Numbered from the stretch's first letter, positions 10,104 through 18,673 are shown. The stretch: DNA of 49,213 nt from Planctomycetota bacterium (GCA_012729725.1 JAAYCO010000048.1:1-49213), one strand, 5' to 3'. The notes: generated from the sequence alone by a model not told the origin. Made by a program: numbers and translations.

Positions 10104-10140
10104 CCAAGGGGCGAAGCCCCTTGGCCGCCCGACGGGCGGC
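10104..10140 (+). promoter_or_regulatory. Tandem hairpins just downstream of VR (DGR hairpin/cruciform candidate)
   Basis: CCAAGGGGC-GAA-GCCCCTTGG (9-bp stem) followed by GCCGCCC-GAC-GGGCGGC (7-bp stem). Confidence 0.65.
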
Positions 10141-10163
10141 GCAGGTGTAGAAATGGTTTCTTC

Positions 10164-10508
10164 ATGGCGCAGGAACTGAAGGTTATTCAGGATTTCTACG
10201 ACTTCATGCTGTGGATAATTCACCACACTGAGAAGTTCCCGCGCCATCACCGCTACAGCCTTGGGTTGGCAATTGAAAACCGCCTCCAGAAAATCCTTGA
10301 TCTGTTGCTTCGGGCGAAGTTCTCGCCGAACAAGGCCGGATTCCTCAACGACGCCAACATGGAGCTTGAGGTGCTGCGATTTCAGGTCCGCCTGGCGAAG
10401 GATCTCAAGGCTATGCCGATCAAAAGCCACGGCCATGCAGCCACGGTAATGCATGGCATCGGCGCTCAGATCGGCGGATGGCTATCAAGCAAGGTTGTTA
10501 AATCATGA
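10164..10508 (+). CDS. avd: DGR accessory variability determinant (Avd-like four-helix bundle)
   Basis: 114 aa helical protein (MAQELKVIQDFYDFMLWIIHHTEKFPRHHRYSLGLAIENRLQKILDLLLRAKF) overlapping the RT start. Confidence 0.88.
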   Translation: MAQELKVIQDFYDFMLWIIHHTEKFPRHHRYSLGLAIENRLQKILDLLLRAKFSPNKAGFLNDANMELEVLRFQVRLAKDLKAMPIKSHGHAATVMHGIGAQIGGWLSSKVVKS

Positions 10509-11695
10509 AAAGATACGGCAATCTATGGGATGCTCTTGTGTCGTGGGAGAACCTGCTGCTGGCCGCTCGCAAGGCCCGCCGCGGCAAGCGCGACCGCTCG
10601 GCCGTGCAAAGGTTCGAATTCGATCTTGAGGCCAATCTTCTCGCCCTTCAGAAAGAAATGATGAACGGGTTCTACAGCCCAGGCGACTTCCGGACCCATT
10701 GGATCAGCCGTCCCAAACCACGGTTGATTTCTGCGGCCCCTTATCGAGACCGTGTAGTGCATCACGCTCTGATGAACGTGCTGGAGCCGATCCTGGAGCG
10801 GCACTTCCACCCGCACAGCTATGCCTGCAGGAGTGGCAAGGGTACTCATTCCGCCGCGGACAGATTGCAGAGACTTCTTAAACACAACCGGTATTTCTTG
10901 CAGTGCGACATTCAGAAATACTTCCCCAGCATCGATCACGAAATACTTAAAGGGATGATCCGGCGGCTGATTAAAGACAACCGCATATTGTGGCTGGCGG
11001 ATCTTGTCGTAGACCACTCGAATGAGCAGGAATCGAGATGCGAATACTTTTCTGGTGATGATCTCTTTGCCCCTTACCGGCGTCGGCGCGGGCTTCCGAT
11101 CGGCAACCTTACCAGTCAGTGGCTGGCGAACTGGTACCTGACGCCACTGGACCATTTCGTGACAAGCAAACTTGGGCTGGGCGCATACGTCCGCTACTGC
11201 GACGACTTTATCTTGTGCCACAACAGGCGCTCGGCGTTAATGGAGGCAGCCGGAGCCATTCGTCAGTTCCTGTCGGGCCTTCGCTTGCGGCTGCACGAAC
11301 GCAAGCTTCAGATACAGCCCTCCGGCCTGGGCGCAACGTTTGTGGGCTTCCGCCTGTGGTCCTCGCACCGGCTCGTCCGCAAGGCAAATGTTCGCCAGTT
11401 CCGTAGGCGGGTGCGGTGGATGCGACGAGCATACGCCAATGGGATAATCCAGTGGACTGACATCAAGCCGCGTCTTGCCAGTTGGATTGGACACGCGCGG
11501 CAAGCTGATAGTGAGAGGCTGATCCGCCGCATCGCGAGCGAATGGGTCTTCACGAGGGACAGCGCCGAAGAGCAACCGCGTGCTGCGAGGGGGAAAAAGG
11601 GGTCAGGAACCTTTTTCGATTGGCCATTCTGGCTATATCGTCATGCCAAGAAGTTGCCGAGTAACCACTGGTGGCGTGGAGCATCATGTGCCTAA
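10505..11695 (+). CDS. DGR-type reverse transcriptase
   Basis: KPRLISAAPYRDRVVHHALMNVLEPI...FLQCDIQKYFPSIDHEIL...RGLPIGNLTSQWLANWYLTPLDHFV...YVRYCDDF; IGNLTSQ motif typical of DGR RTs. Confidence 0.93.
   Translation: MKRYGNLWDALVSWENLLLAARKARRGKRDRSAVQRFEFDLEANLLALQKEMMNGFYSPGDFRTHWISRPKPRLISAAPYRDRVVHHALMNVLEPILERHFHPHSYACRSGKGTHSAADRLQRLLKHNRYFLQCDIQKYFPSIDHEILKGMIRRLIKDNRILWLADLVVDHSNEQESRCEYFSGDDLFAPYRRRRGLPIGNLTSQWLANWYLTPLDHFVTSKLGLGAYVRYCDDFILCHNRRSALMEAAGAIRQFLSGLRLRLHERKLQIQPSGLGATFVGFRLWSSHRLVRKANVRQFRRRVRWMRRAYANGIIQWTDIKPRLASWIGHARQADSERLIRRIASEWVFTRDSAEEQPRAARGKKGSGTFFDWPFWLYRHAKKLPSNHWWRGASCA
11571..11593 (+). repeat. Probable remnant of DGR template repeat (TR)
   Basis: AGCAACCGCGTGCTGCGAGGGGG vs VR 9914-9936 AGCCGCCGCGTGCTGCGCGGCGG: 19/23 identical, 3 of 4 mismatches at TR adenines, same orientation, immediately 3' of the RT core. 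Confidence 0.6.
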
Positions 11696-11887
11696 CCGGT
11701 CACATGCACGTCTAAGACTGGTTGAATAGCAGGCGGATTATCGTGCTTTCTTCAGTCCGTGGCGGGAGAGGCCCACGAGCGGGTTGCAATGCGGCCCTGC
11801 TCCCTTTAACCCCCTGACGCCAAACAGCCCAAAGACCAAACCTCCTGCCGCCGATCGCGGAATCCGGCGTGTTTCGGTGTGGGGGGG
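11594..11887 (+). repeat. Repeat unit A of ~294-bp tandem repeat with GAAAAAGG..CCTTTTTC palindrome
   Basis: Near-identical to 11888-12180; starts AAAAAGGGGTCAGGAACCTTTTTCGA. Confidence 0.9.
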
Positions 11888-12180
11888 AAAAAGGGGTCAG
11901 GAACCTTTTTCGAGTGGACATTCTGGCTATATCGTCATGCCAAGAAGTTGCCGAGTAACCACTGGTGGCGTGGAGCATCATGTGCCTAACCGGTCACATG
12001 CACGTCTGGCAGTGGTGGAATAGCAGGCGGATTATCGTGCTTTCTTCAGTCCGTGGCGGCAGAGGCCCACGAGCGGGTTGCAATGCGGCCCTGCTCCCTT
12101 TAACCCCCTGACACCAAACAGCACAAAGTCCCAACTTCCTGCCGCCGATCGCGGAATCGGCGCGTTTCGGGATGTGCGGG
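11888..12180 (+). repeat. Repeat unit B of ~294-bp tandem repeat
   Basis: Starts AAAAAGGGGTCAGGAACCTTTTTCGA; same order and text as unit A with scattered differences. Confidence 0.9.
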
Positions 12181-12210
12181 AAGCTGGAACCGATCAGCGA
12201 AAACCCCTGC

Positions 12211-12585
12211 CTAAGCATATCCCAGCCGGTCCAGGTCGTCTTCGTCCATTCCGAAATGGTGGCCGATTTCGTGCAGGATGGTCTTGCGAACCTGCTGCAC
12301 GATCCGACGGCGGGTGGGGCAGATGCTTTCGATGTTGTCCTTGAAGATGTAGATGATTTCAGGCATCGAGTTATTGGCGAGCACGGACTTCTCGGTGAGC
12401 GGCAGCCCGCGGTAAAGGCCAAGCAGCACGTCGCGGCGGCGAAGCTTCAGGTCGCGCAGCATCTTCTTGTCCGGCTGGGGCTGAACCTGGATGATCACGT
12501 TGTCGAGGTGTTTCTTAAAATCCTCTGGCAGCGAATCAATAGCATCCCTCACGGCGGCGTCGAAATCTTCGTCATCAAGTCGCAT
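12211..12585 (-). CDS. Zincin-like metallopeptidase family protein
   Basis: MRLDDEDFDAAVRDAIDSLPEDFKKHLDNVIIQVQ...TILHEIGHHFGMDEDDLDRLGY (HExxH). Confidence 0.85.
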   Translation of the reverse strand: MRLDDEDFDAAVRDAIDSLPEDFKKHLDNVIIQVQPQPDKKMLRDLKLRRRDVLLGLYRGLPLTEKSVLANNSMPEIIYIFKDNIESICPTRRRIVQQVRKTILHEIGHHFGMDEDDLDRLGYA

Positions 12586-12721
12586 CTGCTCTCCGGCTGA
12601 CGGTCTGACTCTAAAATACGAAAAATTTTCAACTTTGTCGAACCCATACATGCCCGTCGCGTATCACTTGGTGAGCAGAGTCGATGCGGGCCGTTTCTCC
12701 TCCTTTCCGGCCCGCTACATG

Positions 12722-12764
12722 AAAAGACAAGCGCGGTCCCCCTTCGCCGCGTTTGTCTTTTTTT
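12722..12764. terminator. Rho-independent terminator
   Basis: AAAAGACAAGCGCGG / CCGCGTTTGTCTTTT stem with T-run. Confidence 0.7.
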
Positions 12765-12800
12765 ATGGAGTGGCCATCAAGCTTGTCGCCGCCGGCAATA

Positions 12801-13949
12801 TCAGGCGGCCTTCGCGCCCGGCGTCGAGGCGAAAGCGTCGGCCTCCTGGGCAAGCTCCAACGCCAGCAGCCCGTTGCGCTCGTTGATCCGCCGCGGGTGC
12901 GCAGCGTCGCCAAGGAAGGCTATCTGATCCGCCAGAAGGCTCCGCACGCCGTTTGAGTACACGGTCTGCTTGGTTGCGTCGATCTTGTACTCAAGCGACG
13001 TCATGCGGGTGTACGACCGCTCCCGGCCTCGTGAAAAAACCTTGGCGGTTGTGGCGGAAATCTCCTGCTCTGTCGTAACCTGCGCGGACGGCGCGATGGC
13101 GGAAAGCCGGTTCTGGCCGTTCTCGTCCAGCAGCGCAGCCAGCCGCATCGACATTGGGATCCACCCGTCCACCACGATCTCGCCCAACTCGCAGATTATG
13201 CGGTGAGTGGTGCGGTCCAACTCGGCGGGCTGGTCGAATCCGTGGTAGTGCGACGCAATCGCGCCGCCTTCGTGCAGCACCTCGCACATCACCCGGTCTT
13301 CCATTCCCTGGCCGTCTCTTGTCAGTGCCCCGGCCCACACAACGCTGCCCCTGGAAAACCAGAAGCGGTACAGATCGAAGAAGTGCACGCCGTGCTCGAT
13401 GAATATGCCGCCCGATTCGCTCTTGTCCCAGAACCAGTGGCTGTGCGGCAGCTTTGAATCGCTGGCGCAGTTGATCATCTGCGCCCGCAGCACCTTGCCC
13501 AGCAGGCCCGATTCGAGCACTGCCTTCACCATGTCCGTAACGGGATTGTACCGCAGGACGAAGTTCACCGGCGCTATCGTGCCCGCCTGACGCGTGACGC
13601 TGAGCATCTCGTCGGCCTGCGAGATATTCAGCGCCAGCGGCTTTTCGCAAAGGCAGTGCTTTCCGTGCCTGGCCGCCTGAATGACAAGCAGGTGATGCGT
13701 TGACGGCGGGGTTGCGATATGAACCAGGTCCACGTCCGCCTGGTTAAAGAGGTCTTGAGCCTTGTAGAAGGCCCGCGTGTTGAACTGCCGTGCCGTCAGA
13801 TCGGCCACTTCCTTGCGCACATCCGCCACGGCGGCGATTCTTACCTGTGGCATTGTCGAGAACGCCTCAAGACAGAACGTTCCGAAGCCGCCGCAGCCGA
13901 TGAGCCCAAGGCCGATGGGTTTGGTTTTCTCCACGACGTATCCTTTCAT
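12801..13949 (-). CDS. Gfo/Idh/MocA family oxidoreductase
   Basis: PIGLGLIGCGGFGTFCLEAF...DVDLVHIATPPSTHHLLVIQAARHGKHCLCEKPLALN. Confidence 0.93.
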   Translation of the reverse strand: MKGYVVEKTKPIGLGLIGCGGFGTFCLEAFSTMPQVRIAAVADVRKEVADLTARQFNTRAFYKAQDLFNQADVDLVHIATPPSTHHLLVIQAARHGKHCLCEKPLALNISQADEMLSVTRQAGTIAPVNFVLRYNPVTDMVKAVLESGLLGKVLRAQMINCASDSKLPHSHWFWDKSESGGIFIEHGVHFFDLYRFWFSRGSVVWAGALTRDGQGMEDRVMCEVLHEGGAIASHYHGFDQPAELDRTTHRIICELGEIVVDGWIPMSMRLAALLDENGQNRLSAIAPSAQVTTEQEISATTAKVFSRGRERSYTRMTSLEYKIDATKQTVYSNGVRSLLADQIAFLGDAAHPRRINERNGLLALELAQEADAFASTPGAKAA

Positions 13950-14076
13950 TGTGCAATGAATGATACGCGCCGCGCCCGCGAGGGCTTTCTTTCGTCATGC
14001 AGTCGGCCCGCGCGAAAACGCGTCTCGGGCCTCCTATAATTCTCGCAAGCAGTGCCACAGAAGAAAGGAGAAACAC

Positions 14077-14886
14077 ATGTTCTTCGACTTTCTGATCCGC
14101 CCCAGCGCCTTTGGCCCCATGGTCCCAGCGCCTTTGCAGGGCAGGTCGAACCGGCGAGTCTTCAGGGCTAACGCGGGCAACACAGGCGGTGGGCCCGGTA
14201 GGGGCGAAATGCCCGACGAGCCGCCGTCCACCGGCGAAGGCAGCCGGCTTCCAAGGACGCCGCACGTAAAAGGTTTGTCGCTTTGGCGAATCCTGACCGC
14301 AATTGGCGGGCTGGTGATGATCATCTCGTTCTTCACGCCGTGGTGGCGGATGAGCATCGATGTTCGCAGCCCCGGCCAGCAGGACGTCGCCAGGCGCACG
14401 CTGGAGCAGGAACTATCCGAGTATCGCCTTGTCCGGATGGATCATGCTGAGTTTCACAATCGCCGTTTTGGCGGCGGGCAGTTGAACCGGTTCGAGCGTC
14501 CCCTTGATCAGCAAGGCGGCTCTCACGCGCTGCGCGCATGGGGATGGGATTTTGGCAGGGGAATCGCCACGCTGATTCTCGGCCTGGTGGTTCTGGCGGT
14601 TGCGATGGTCGTGATGTTCGTGCCGATAATGCGATACTACGCGTGGACGGCCATGCTTCCGGCAGCGCTTTTCGGGTTGATCGTCGTGATACTCAGCCTG
14701 ACGGTGTGGATCGGCTCTCCCGGCGAGGATGTTGTCGGCTCGTACATTCGATTCTGGCAGGGCGTGCACGTCGGGCCGTTCCTGGCGCTGGCGGGCGGAT
14801 TGCTTGCACTGGTCGGCGGCGTTCTTGACGGGCTTATCAACCTGATCTGGCACAGCAGGCGAACCAAGCGGCGCGTAGTTGCCTAA
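14077..14886 (+). CDS. Hypothetical multi-TM membrane protein
   Basis: Four TM-like segments (e.g. ILTAIGGLVMIISFFTPWW); RBS GAAAGGAG upstream of ATG 14077. Confidence 0.65.
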   Translation: MFFDFLIRPSAFGPMVPAPLQGRSNRRVFRANAGNTGGGPGRGEMPDEPPSTGEGSRLPRTPHVKGLSLWRILTAIGGLVMIISFFTPWWRMSIDVRSPGQQDVARRTLEQELSEYRLVRMDHAEFHNRRFGGGQLNRFERPLDQQGGSHALRAWGWDFGRGIATLILGLVVLAVAMVVMFVPIMRYYAWTAMLPAALFGLIVVILSLTVWIGSPGEDVVGSYIRFWQGVHVGPFLALAGGLLALVGGVLDGLINLIWHSRRTKRRVVA

Positions 14887-15662
14887 ATGCCGGTCAGATT
14901 GAAGAATGCAATTGCATTGTCGGTGGTGATTTGTGCGAATTCCTCGGCGTCCATGCCTCTTGCCGCGGCCAGGCAGGCGGCAACGTGAGATACGTTCGCC
15001 GGTTCGTTGGTCTTCATCCTGCGGACGGGCTCTGGGCTGAGGAAAGGCGCATCGGTCTCAACCATTAGTCGTGATTCAGGCGCCAGGGTCGCAAGGCGCC
15101 TGATTTCTTGCGCGTTGGCGAACGTCGAGATTCCCGAAAAACTGATCATCGCGCCGATGTCCAGGGCCTTTGCCCCGCCGGCCGGGCCTTCCGTAAACGA
15201 GTGAAACAGCACCGTTGTCGTTTCGATGCCGCTGTTGGCGAGTATCGCCAGGGTGTCGTCGAACGCCTCGCGGGTGTGGATGACGACAGGTTTGCCCAGG
15301 CGTTTGGCCAGGTCGAGTTGTTGCTGAAAGACCAACTGCTGCTGCCGGCGGGGAGAAAAGTCGTAGTGGTAGTCCAGGCCGATCTCGCCGATGGCGACAT
15401 TGTTGGCGTCGGCTGCAAGATTCTCAAGCTCGCGGAGGTAATCCTCCGGGGCATCCTTCGCCTCGTGCGGATGAATGCCCGCGATGAAGCGGACATTGCC
15501 CTTCCGGCCGGCGAGCGTTTGCGACAGGTGCGATTCGGCAAGGTTTGCAGCAGCGCATATGCATGCTATCACGCCGGCGCCGGCAGCGCGGTCAAGGACG
15601 GCGTCGACATCATCTCTGAGCCGTGGGTTCGTCAGATGGCAGTGCGTGTCAATCAGTTTCAT
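14883..15662 (-). CDS. tatD: TatD family hydrolase
   Basis: MKLIDTHCHL...GEIGLDYHYDFSPRRQQQLVFQQQLDLAKRLGKPVVIHTREAF...LMVETDAPFLSPEP. Confidence 0.93.
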   Translation of the reverse strand: MKLIDTHCHLTNPRLRDDVDAVLDRAAGAGVIACICAAANLAESHLSQTLAGRKGNVRFIAGIHPHEAKDAPEDYLRELENLAADANNVAIGEIGLDYHYDFSPRRQQQLVFQQQLDLAKRLGKPVVIHTREAFDDTLAILANSGIETTTVLFHSFTEGPAGGAKALDIGAMISFSGISTFANAQEIRRLATLAPESRLMVETDAPFLSPEPVRRMKTNEPANVSHVAACLAAARGMDAEEFAQITTDNAIAFFNLTGI

Positions 15663-15799
15663 GTCGGCAGGATACCTGCGATCAGCGGTTGCGTCCACTA
15701 AAGCGGGGCGGGGCGGTGAAACGCTTGCTCTCCGAGGCCGCGGAACGGGCGGCAGCGAATTCTGGTTTTTTCTCTTGCCATTTGCCCCGGGTAAAGGCA

Positions 15800-15823
15800 T
15801 TTTATGTTTTATAAAACGTAAAA
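15800..15823. promoter_or_regulatory. 24-bp near-perfect AT-rich palindrome, candidate operator
   Basis: TTTTATGTTTTATAAAACGTAAAA; one mismatched pair; 41 bp upstream of MerR-like gene. Confidence 0.5.
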
Positions 15824-15863
15824 GTGAGTCGCCCCCGCATCTGGGCATCTGTGAAAGGTCAGG

Positions 15864-16199
15864 ATGATCGACAAGAACACGTCATCACGGCAGGGCGAGG
15901 CGGTGAGTCGGCAGTCGCCGGCGGTCTCTCGCTGGCGTCAGGCGGGCGGTCGAAAACCTATTCCGCCCAAGCTCTACAGGATCGGCGAGGTCGTCGAGTA
16001 CTCTGGGATGAGTCGTCAGACGATCCACAATTACACCATCATGGGACTTTTGCCCGAAACGCAATGGACGCAAGGCGGGCATCGGTTATATGACCAGAGC
16101 GTCTTCGGCCGGCTCGACAGGATAGCCCGGCTCAAGGCGCAGCGCAAGTCGATGCAATACATCAGGGAGTTCTTCGTAAGGTTCGATAGCCGAAAGTGA
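15864..16199 (+). CDS. MerR-type helix-turn-helix regulator
   Basis: LYRIGEVVEYSGMSRQTIHNYTIMGLLPETQWTQGGHRLYDQSVFGRLDRIARLKAQ. Confidence 0.85.
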   Translation: MIDKNTSSRQGEAVSRQSPAVSRWRQAGGRKPIPPKLYRIGEVVEYSGMSRQTIHNYTIMGLLPETQWTQGGHRLYDQSVFGRLDRIARLKAQRKSMQYIREFFVRFDSRK

Positions 16200-16230
16200 T
16201 CGCAGGCCACGGTCAGGGAGGACCAGGCCA

Positions 16231-17934
16231 ATGAATGAACTGAAAAAACATCTCGCCGCCCTCCGCGCGTGGGCGCTGGGGCTTGGCATTGGCGGGCGCG
16301 CGGCCCTTGCAGTGTCGGCGCTTTTGCTTCTTGCCGGATGCCTATGGTTGGCGCTGTCGGGCGACAAGACGCAGAAGGTCGTCCTGCCCGTGGACGTTGC
16401 CGCCGCCGATGTCGCCGAGGCGCTGAAGGCCATTCAAGCCCAGGGCATAGACGCTTCCGTCGACGGGGGCAGGATTCACGTTCCTCCCGGCGCTCAGGAA
16501 TCCGCGAAGATGGCGCTTGTCTCGGCGGGCATTGGCTCGCCTTCGTCGTTTGAACAGGCGCTGGCGCATGAGGGCCTGTGGTCTTCCGCATCTCAGAATC
16601 ACAAGCGATGGCTGGCCGCCAAGATGACGGCGCTGTCTCGCGGCATTGGCAAGTTCCCCGGCGTCAAGCGCGCGGTGGTTCTGCTGGAAGAACCCGCGCA
16701 GCGTTCGCTGGGTTCCGTTGGCGCCTCGGCGAGCGTGCAGGTGGAGCTATCAACGCCGCTGGCGATGACTCGCGATGTTCAGCACGCCATTGCCGATCTT
16801 GTCGCCGGAAGCGTCTCGGGCCTCAAGCCCCAGGATGTTCGGATCGTCGATACCGCCGGCAGAAGCTACCGGCTTGACGAGGAAGACCGTCCCGTTGGTC
16901 CCGAGCAGCGGCTGGTCGCCGCCAGACTGGAGATGCTCGAGCAGGCGCGATCGGTGCTATCGCAAATTCCCGACGTCCTGCTGCACGTGCAGATGCGGAT
17001 GCGGGACGACAAGTGCGAGTGCGAGTCGCTGTGGGCATCGATACCCTTGAGCTACATCCAGGCGGTGGCTGCACAGAGAAAGAGCGACGTTCAGTCGTCG
17101 GCGGAGGTTTGCCTGAACAAGACGCGGGCGGCCCTGGCTGGCGCGCTGGGCGCCGACCCGCGGATCATCAGGGTTGATTGGCATTACGACGTCGGGTCTT
17201 CGTCCCCGGCTGAGGCGCAATGGAAGGCCCATCTGTCGTGGGCGCTGCCGCCTGTCGGCGGCGTGATCGTCGTGGCATGCATCGCCGTTTTTCTCTTCAA
17301 ACGCCGCCGAGCCCATTCGAGGCATCCCCTCGACGTGCTGGAACTGGCCAGCCCCAACGACCTGTGCGAAATTCTGTCTCTTGAGCACCCGCAGACAATC
17401 GCGGCAGTGCTTGGCCGGCTTTCCCCGGCGCGGCGCGAAGCGGTTCTCGAATCGATGGACGAGGCCGCGCGTATGGAAGTGGAGCGTCGGCTGGACTCGA
17501 ACGTGGCCCCTGATCGGCGCGTTCTGGACGAGGTTCACACCGCCATCGCGGCCCGCCTTGCGCAGTTTGTCTCTCGCCGGCAGGATGTGCAGGCCCGAGA
17601 GGCGCCTTTCGCCGCCGGTGCGGGCGGCGAGGTTGCCGACAACGCCCTTGATTTTGACGATCTGCTGGCGATGGACGATTCGACTCTGGGCGAGGCGCTG
17701 GCTGATCTTGACACTCACTGCCTTGCAATCGCCCTTCGCACCGCCGACGCCAGGCTTGCGCAGAAGATAGTCGCCTGCATGCCGTTGGATCAGGCCCAGG
17801 AATTGCGCGAGCGGATGGACAGCATCGGCCCGGTGCGTCTGAGCGACGTCGAAGCCGCACAGAGACAGGTAGTTCGTGCAATCCGCACACCCGCCGGCAG
17901 GTACGTTTCGCATGCCGGAGAGAGGATAGCGTGA
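16231..17934 (+). CDS. fliF: Flagellar FliF (MS ring) - FliG (middle and C-terminal domains) fusion protein
   Basis: FliF-like N-terminal part with two TMs, then FliG-M (LSLEHPQTIAAVLGRLSPARREAVLESM) and FliG-C (FDDLLAMDDSTLGEALADLDTHCLAIALRTADARLAQKIVACM...SIGPVRLSDVEAAQRQVV) in one ORF. Confidence 0.88.
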   Translation: MNELKKHLAALRAWALGLGIGGRAALAVSALLLLAGCLWLALSGDKTQKVVLPVDVAAADVAEALKAIQAQGIDASVDGGRIHVPPGAQESAKMALVSAGIGSPSSFEQALAHEGLWSSASQNHKRWLAAKMTALSRGIGKFPGVKRAVVLLEEPAQRSLGSVGASASVQVELSTPLAMTRDVQHAIADLVAGSVSGLKPQDVRIVDTAGRSYRLDEEDRPVGPEQRLVAARLEMLEQARSVLSQIPDVLLHVQMRMRDDKCECESLWASIPLSYIQAVAAQRKSDVQSSAEVCLNKTRAALAGALGADPRIIRVDWHYDVGSSSPAEAQWKAHLSWALPPVGGVIVVACIAVFLFKRRRAHSRHPLDVLELASPNDLCEILSLEHPQTIAAVLGRLSPARREAVLESMDEAARMEVERRLDSNVAPDRRVLDEVHTAIAARLAQFVSRRQDVQAREAPFAAGAGGEVADNALDFDDLLAMDDSTLGEALADLDTHCLAIALRTADARLAQKIVACMPLDQAQELRERMDSIGPVRLSDVEAAQRQVVRAIRTPAGRYVSHAGERIA

Positions 17935-17941
17935 GGTGAGC

Positions 17942-18673
17942 ATGAAACGCGTAATCAAAATGCAGGACGCCGGCGAAATGTTGGGCGACGCGGCAGTCCC
18001 GCTTGAGCTTGCCGACGTCGCGGCGGAGGCAAGGGACATTATCTCTCGCGCGCGTTCGGCCGCCCAGAAGATCGTCAACGACGCGCAGGAGCAGGCCAGG
18101 CAGATCCAACAACTTGCCGCCGACGACGCCAGGTCTGCCGGTTTTGCAAAGGGACGAGAAGAAGGCTTTGCTCAGGGCCTCGCCGCGGGGCGGAAGGAAA
18201 TCGAGGCGGAGCTTAAGACCCAGTCGGTGGAACTGACACAGCTTGCCGGCAGGATTCTGGGCGAACTGGCGGGCGCCAGAGAAGAACTGCTGCGAGAGGC
18301 GTCCGGCGAGCTTCTGAACCTTGCCATAGACATCGCCCGCAAGGTTGTAGGCACAGTTGCGATACGCGACATATCGGCGGCCCGCGCGAATCTGGCCAAG
18401 GCTCTTGAGCTTGCAGACCCCGCCGGCCAAGTGGTTGTGCGAGTGAACCCACGGCAACTGGAACAATTAAGTCTGCGGCTTGACGGCCTGACGGAAAGCC
18501 TGTGCGTTCGCGGCACGGTAAAGCTTGTCGCCGACGAGCGCATCGCCCCAGGCGGCGTGAAGCTGGGCACGCGCCAGGGCGAAATAGACGCCACGATTGA
18601 CACGCAGATCAGGAATGTGGTTGAGGCGCTCGTCGGTCCGGGCTTCGGCCCGCTGCCACAGGAGGCGTCTTGA
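17942..18673 (+). CDS. fliH: FliH-like flagellar assembly protein
   Basis: Coiled-coil N-terminus; AIDIARKVVG...VVVRVNPRQLEQL...VKLVADERIAPGGVKLGTRQGEIDATIDTQI; between fliF and fliI. Confidence 0.85.
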   Translation: MKRVIKMQDAGEMLGDAAVPLELADVAAEARDIISRARSAAQKIVNDAQEQARQIQQLAADDARSAGFAKGREEGFAQGLAAGRKEIEAELKTQSVELTQLAGRILGELAGAREELLREASGELLNLAIDIARKVVGTVAIRDISAARANLAKALELADPAGQVVVRVNPRQLEQLSLRLDGLTESLCVRGTVKLVADERIAPGGVKLGTRQGEIDATIDTQIRNVVEALVGPGFGPLPQEAS

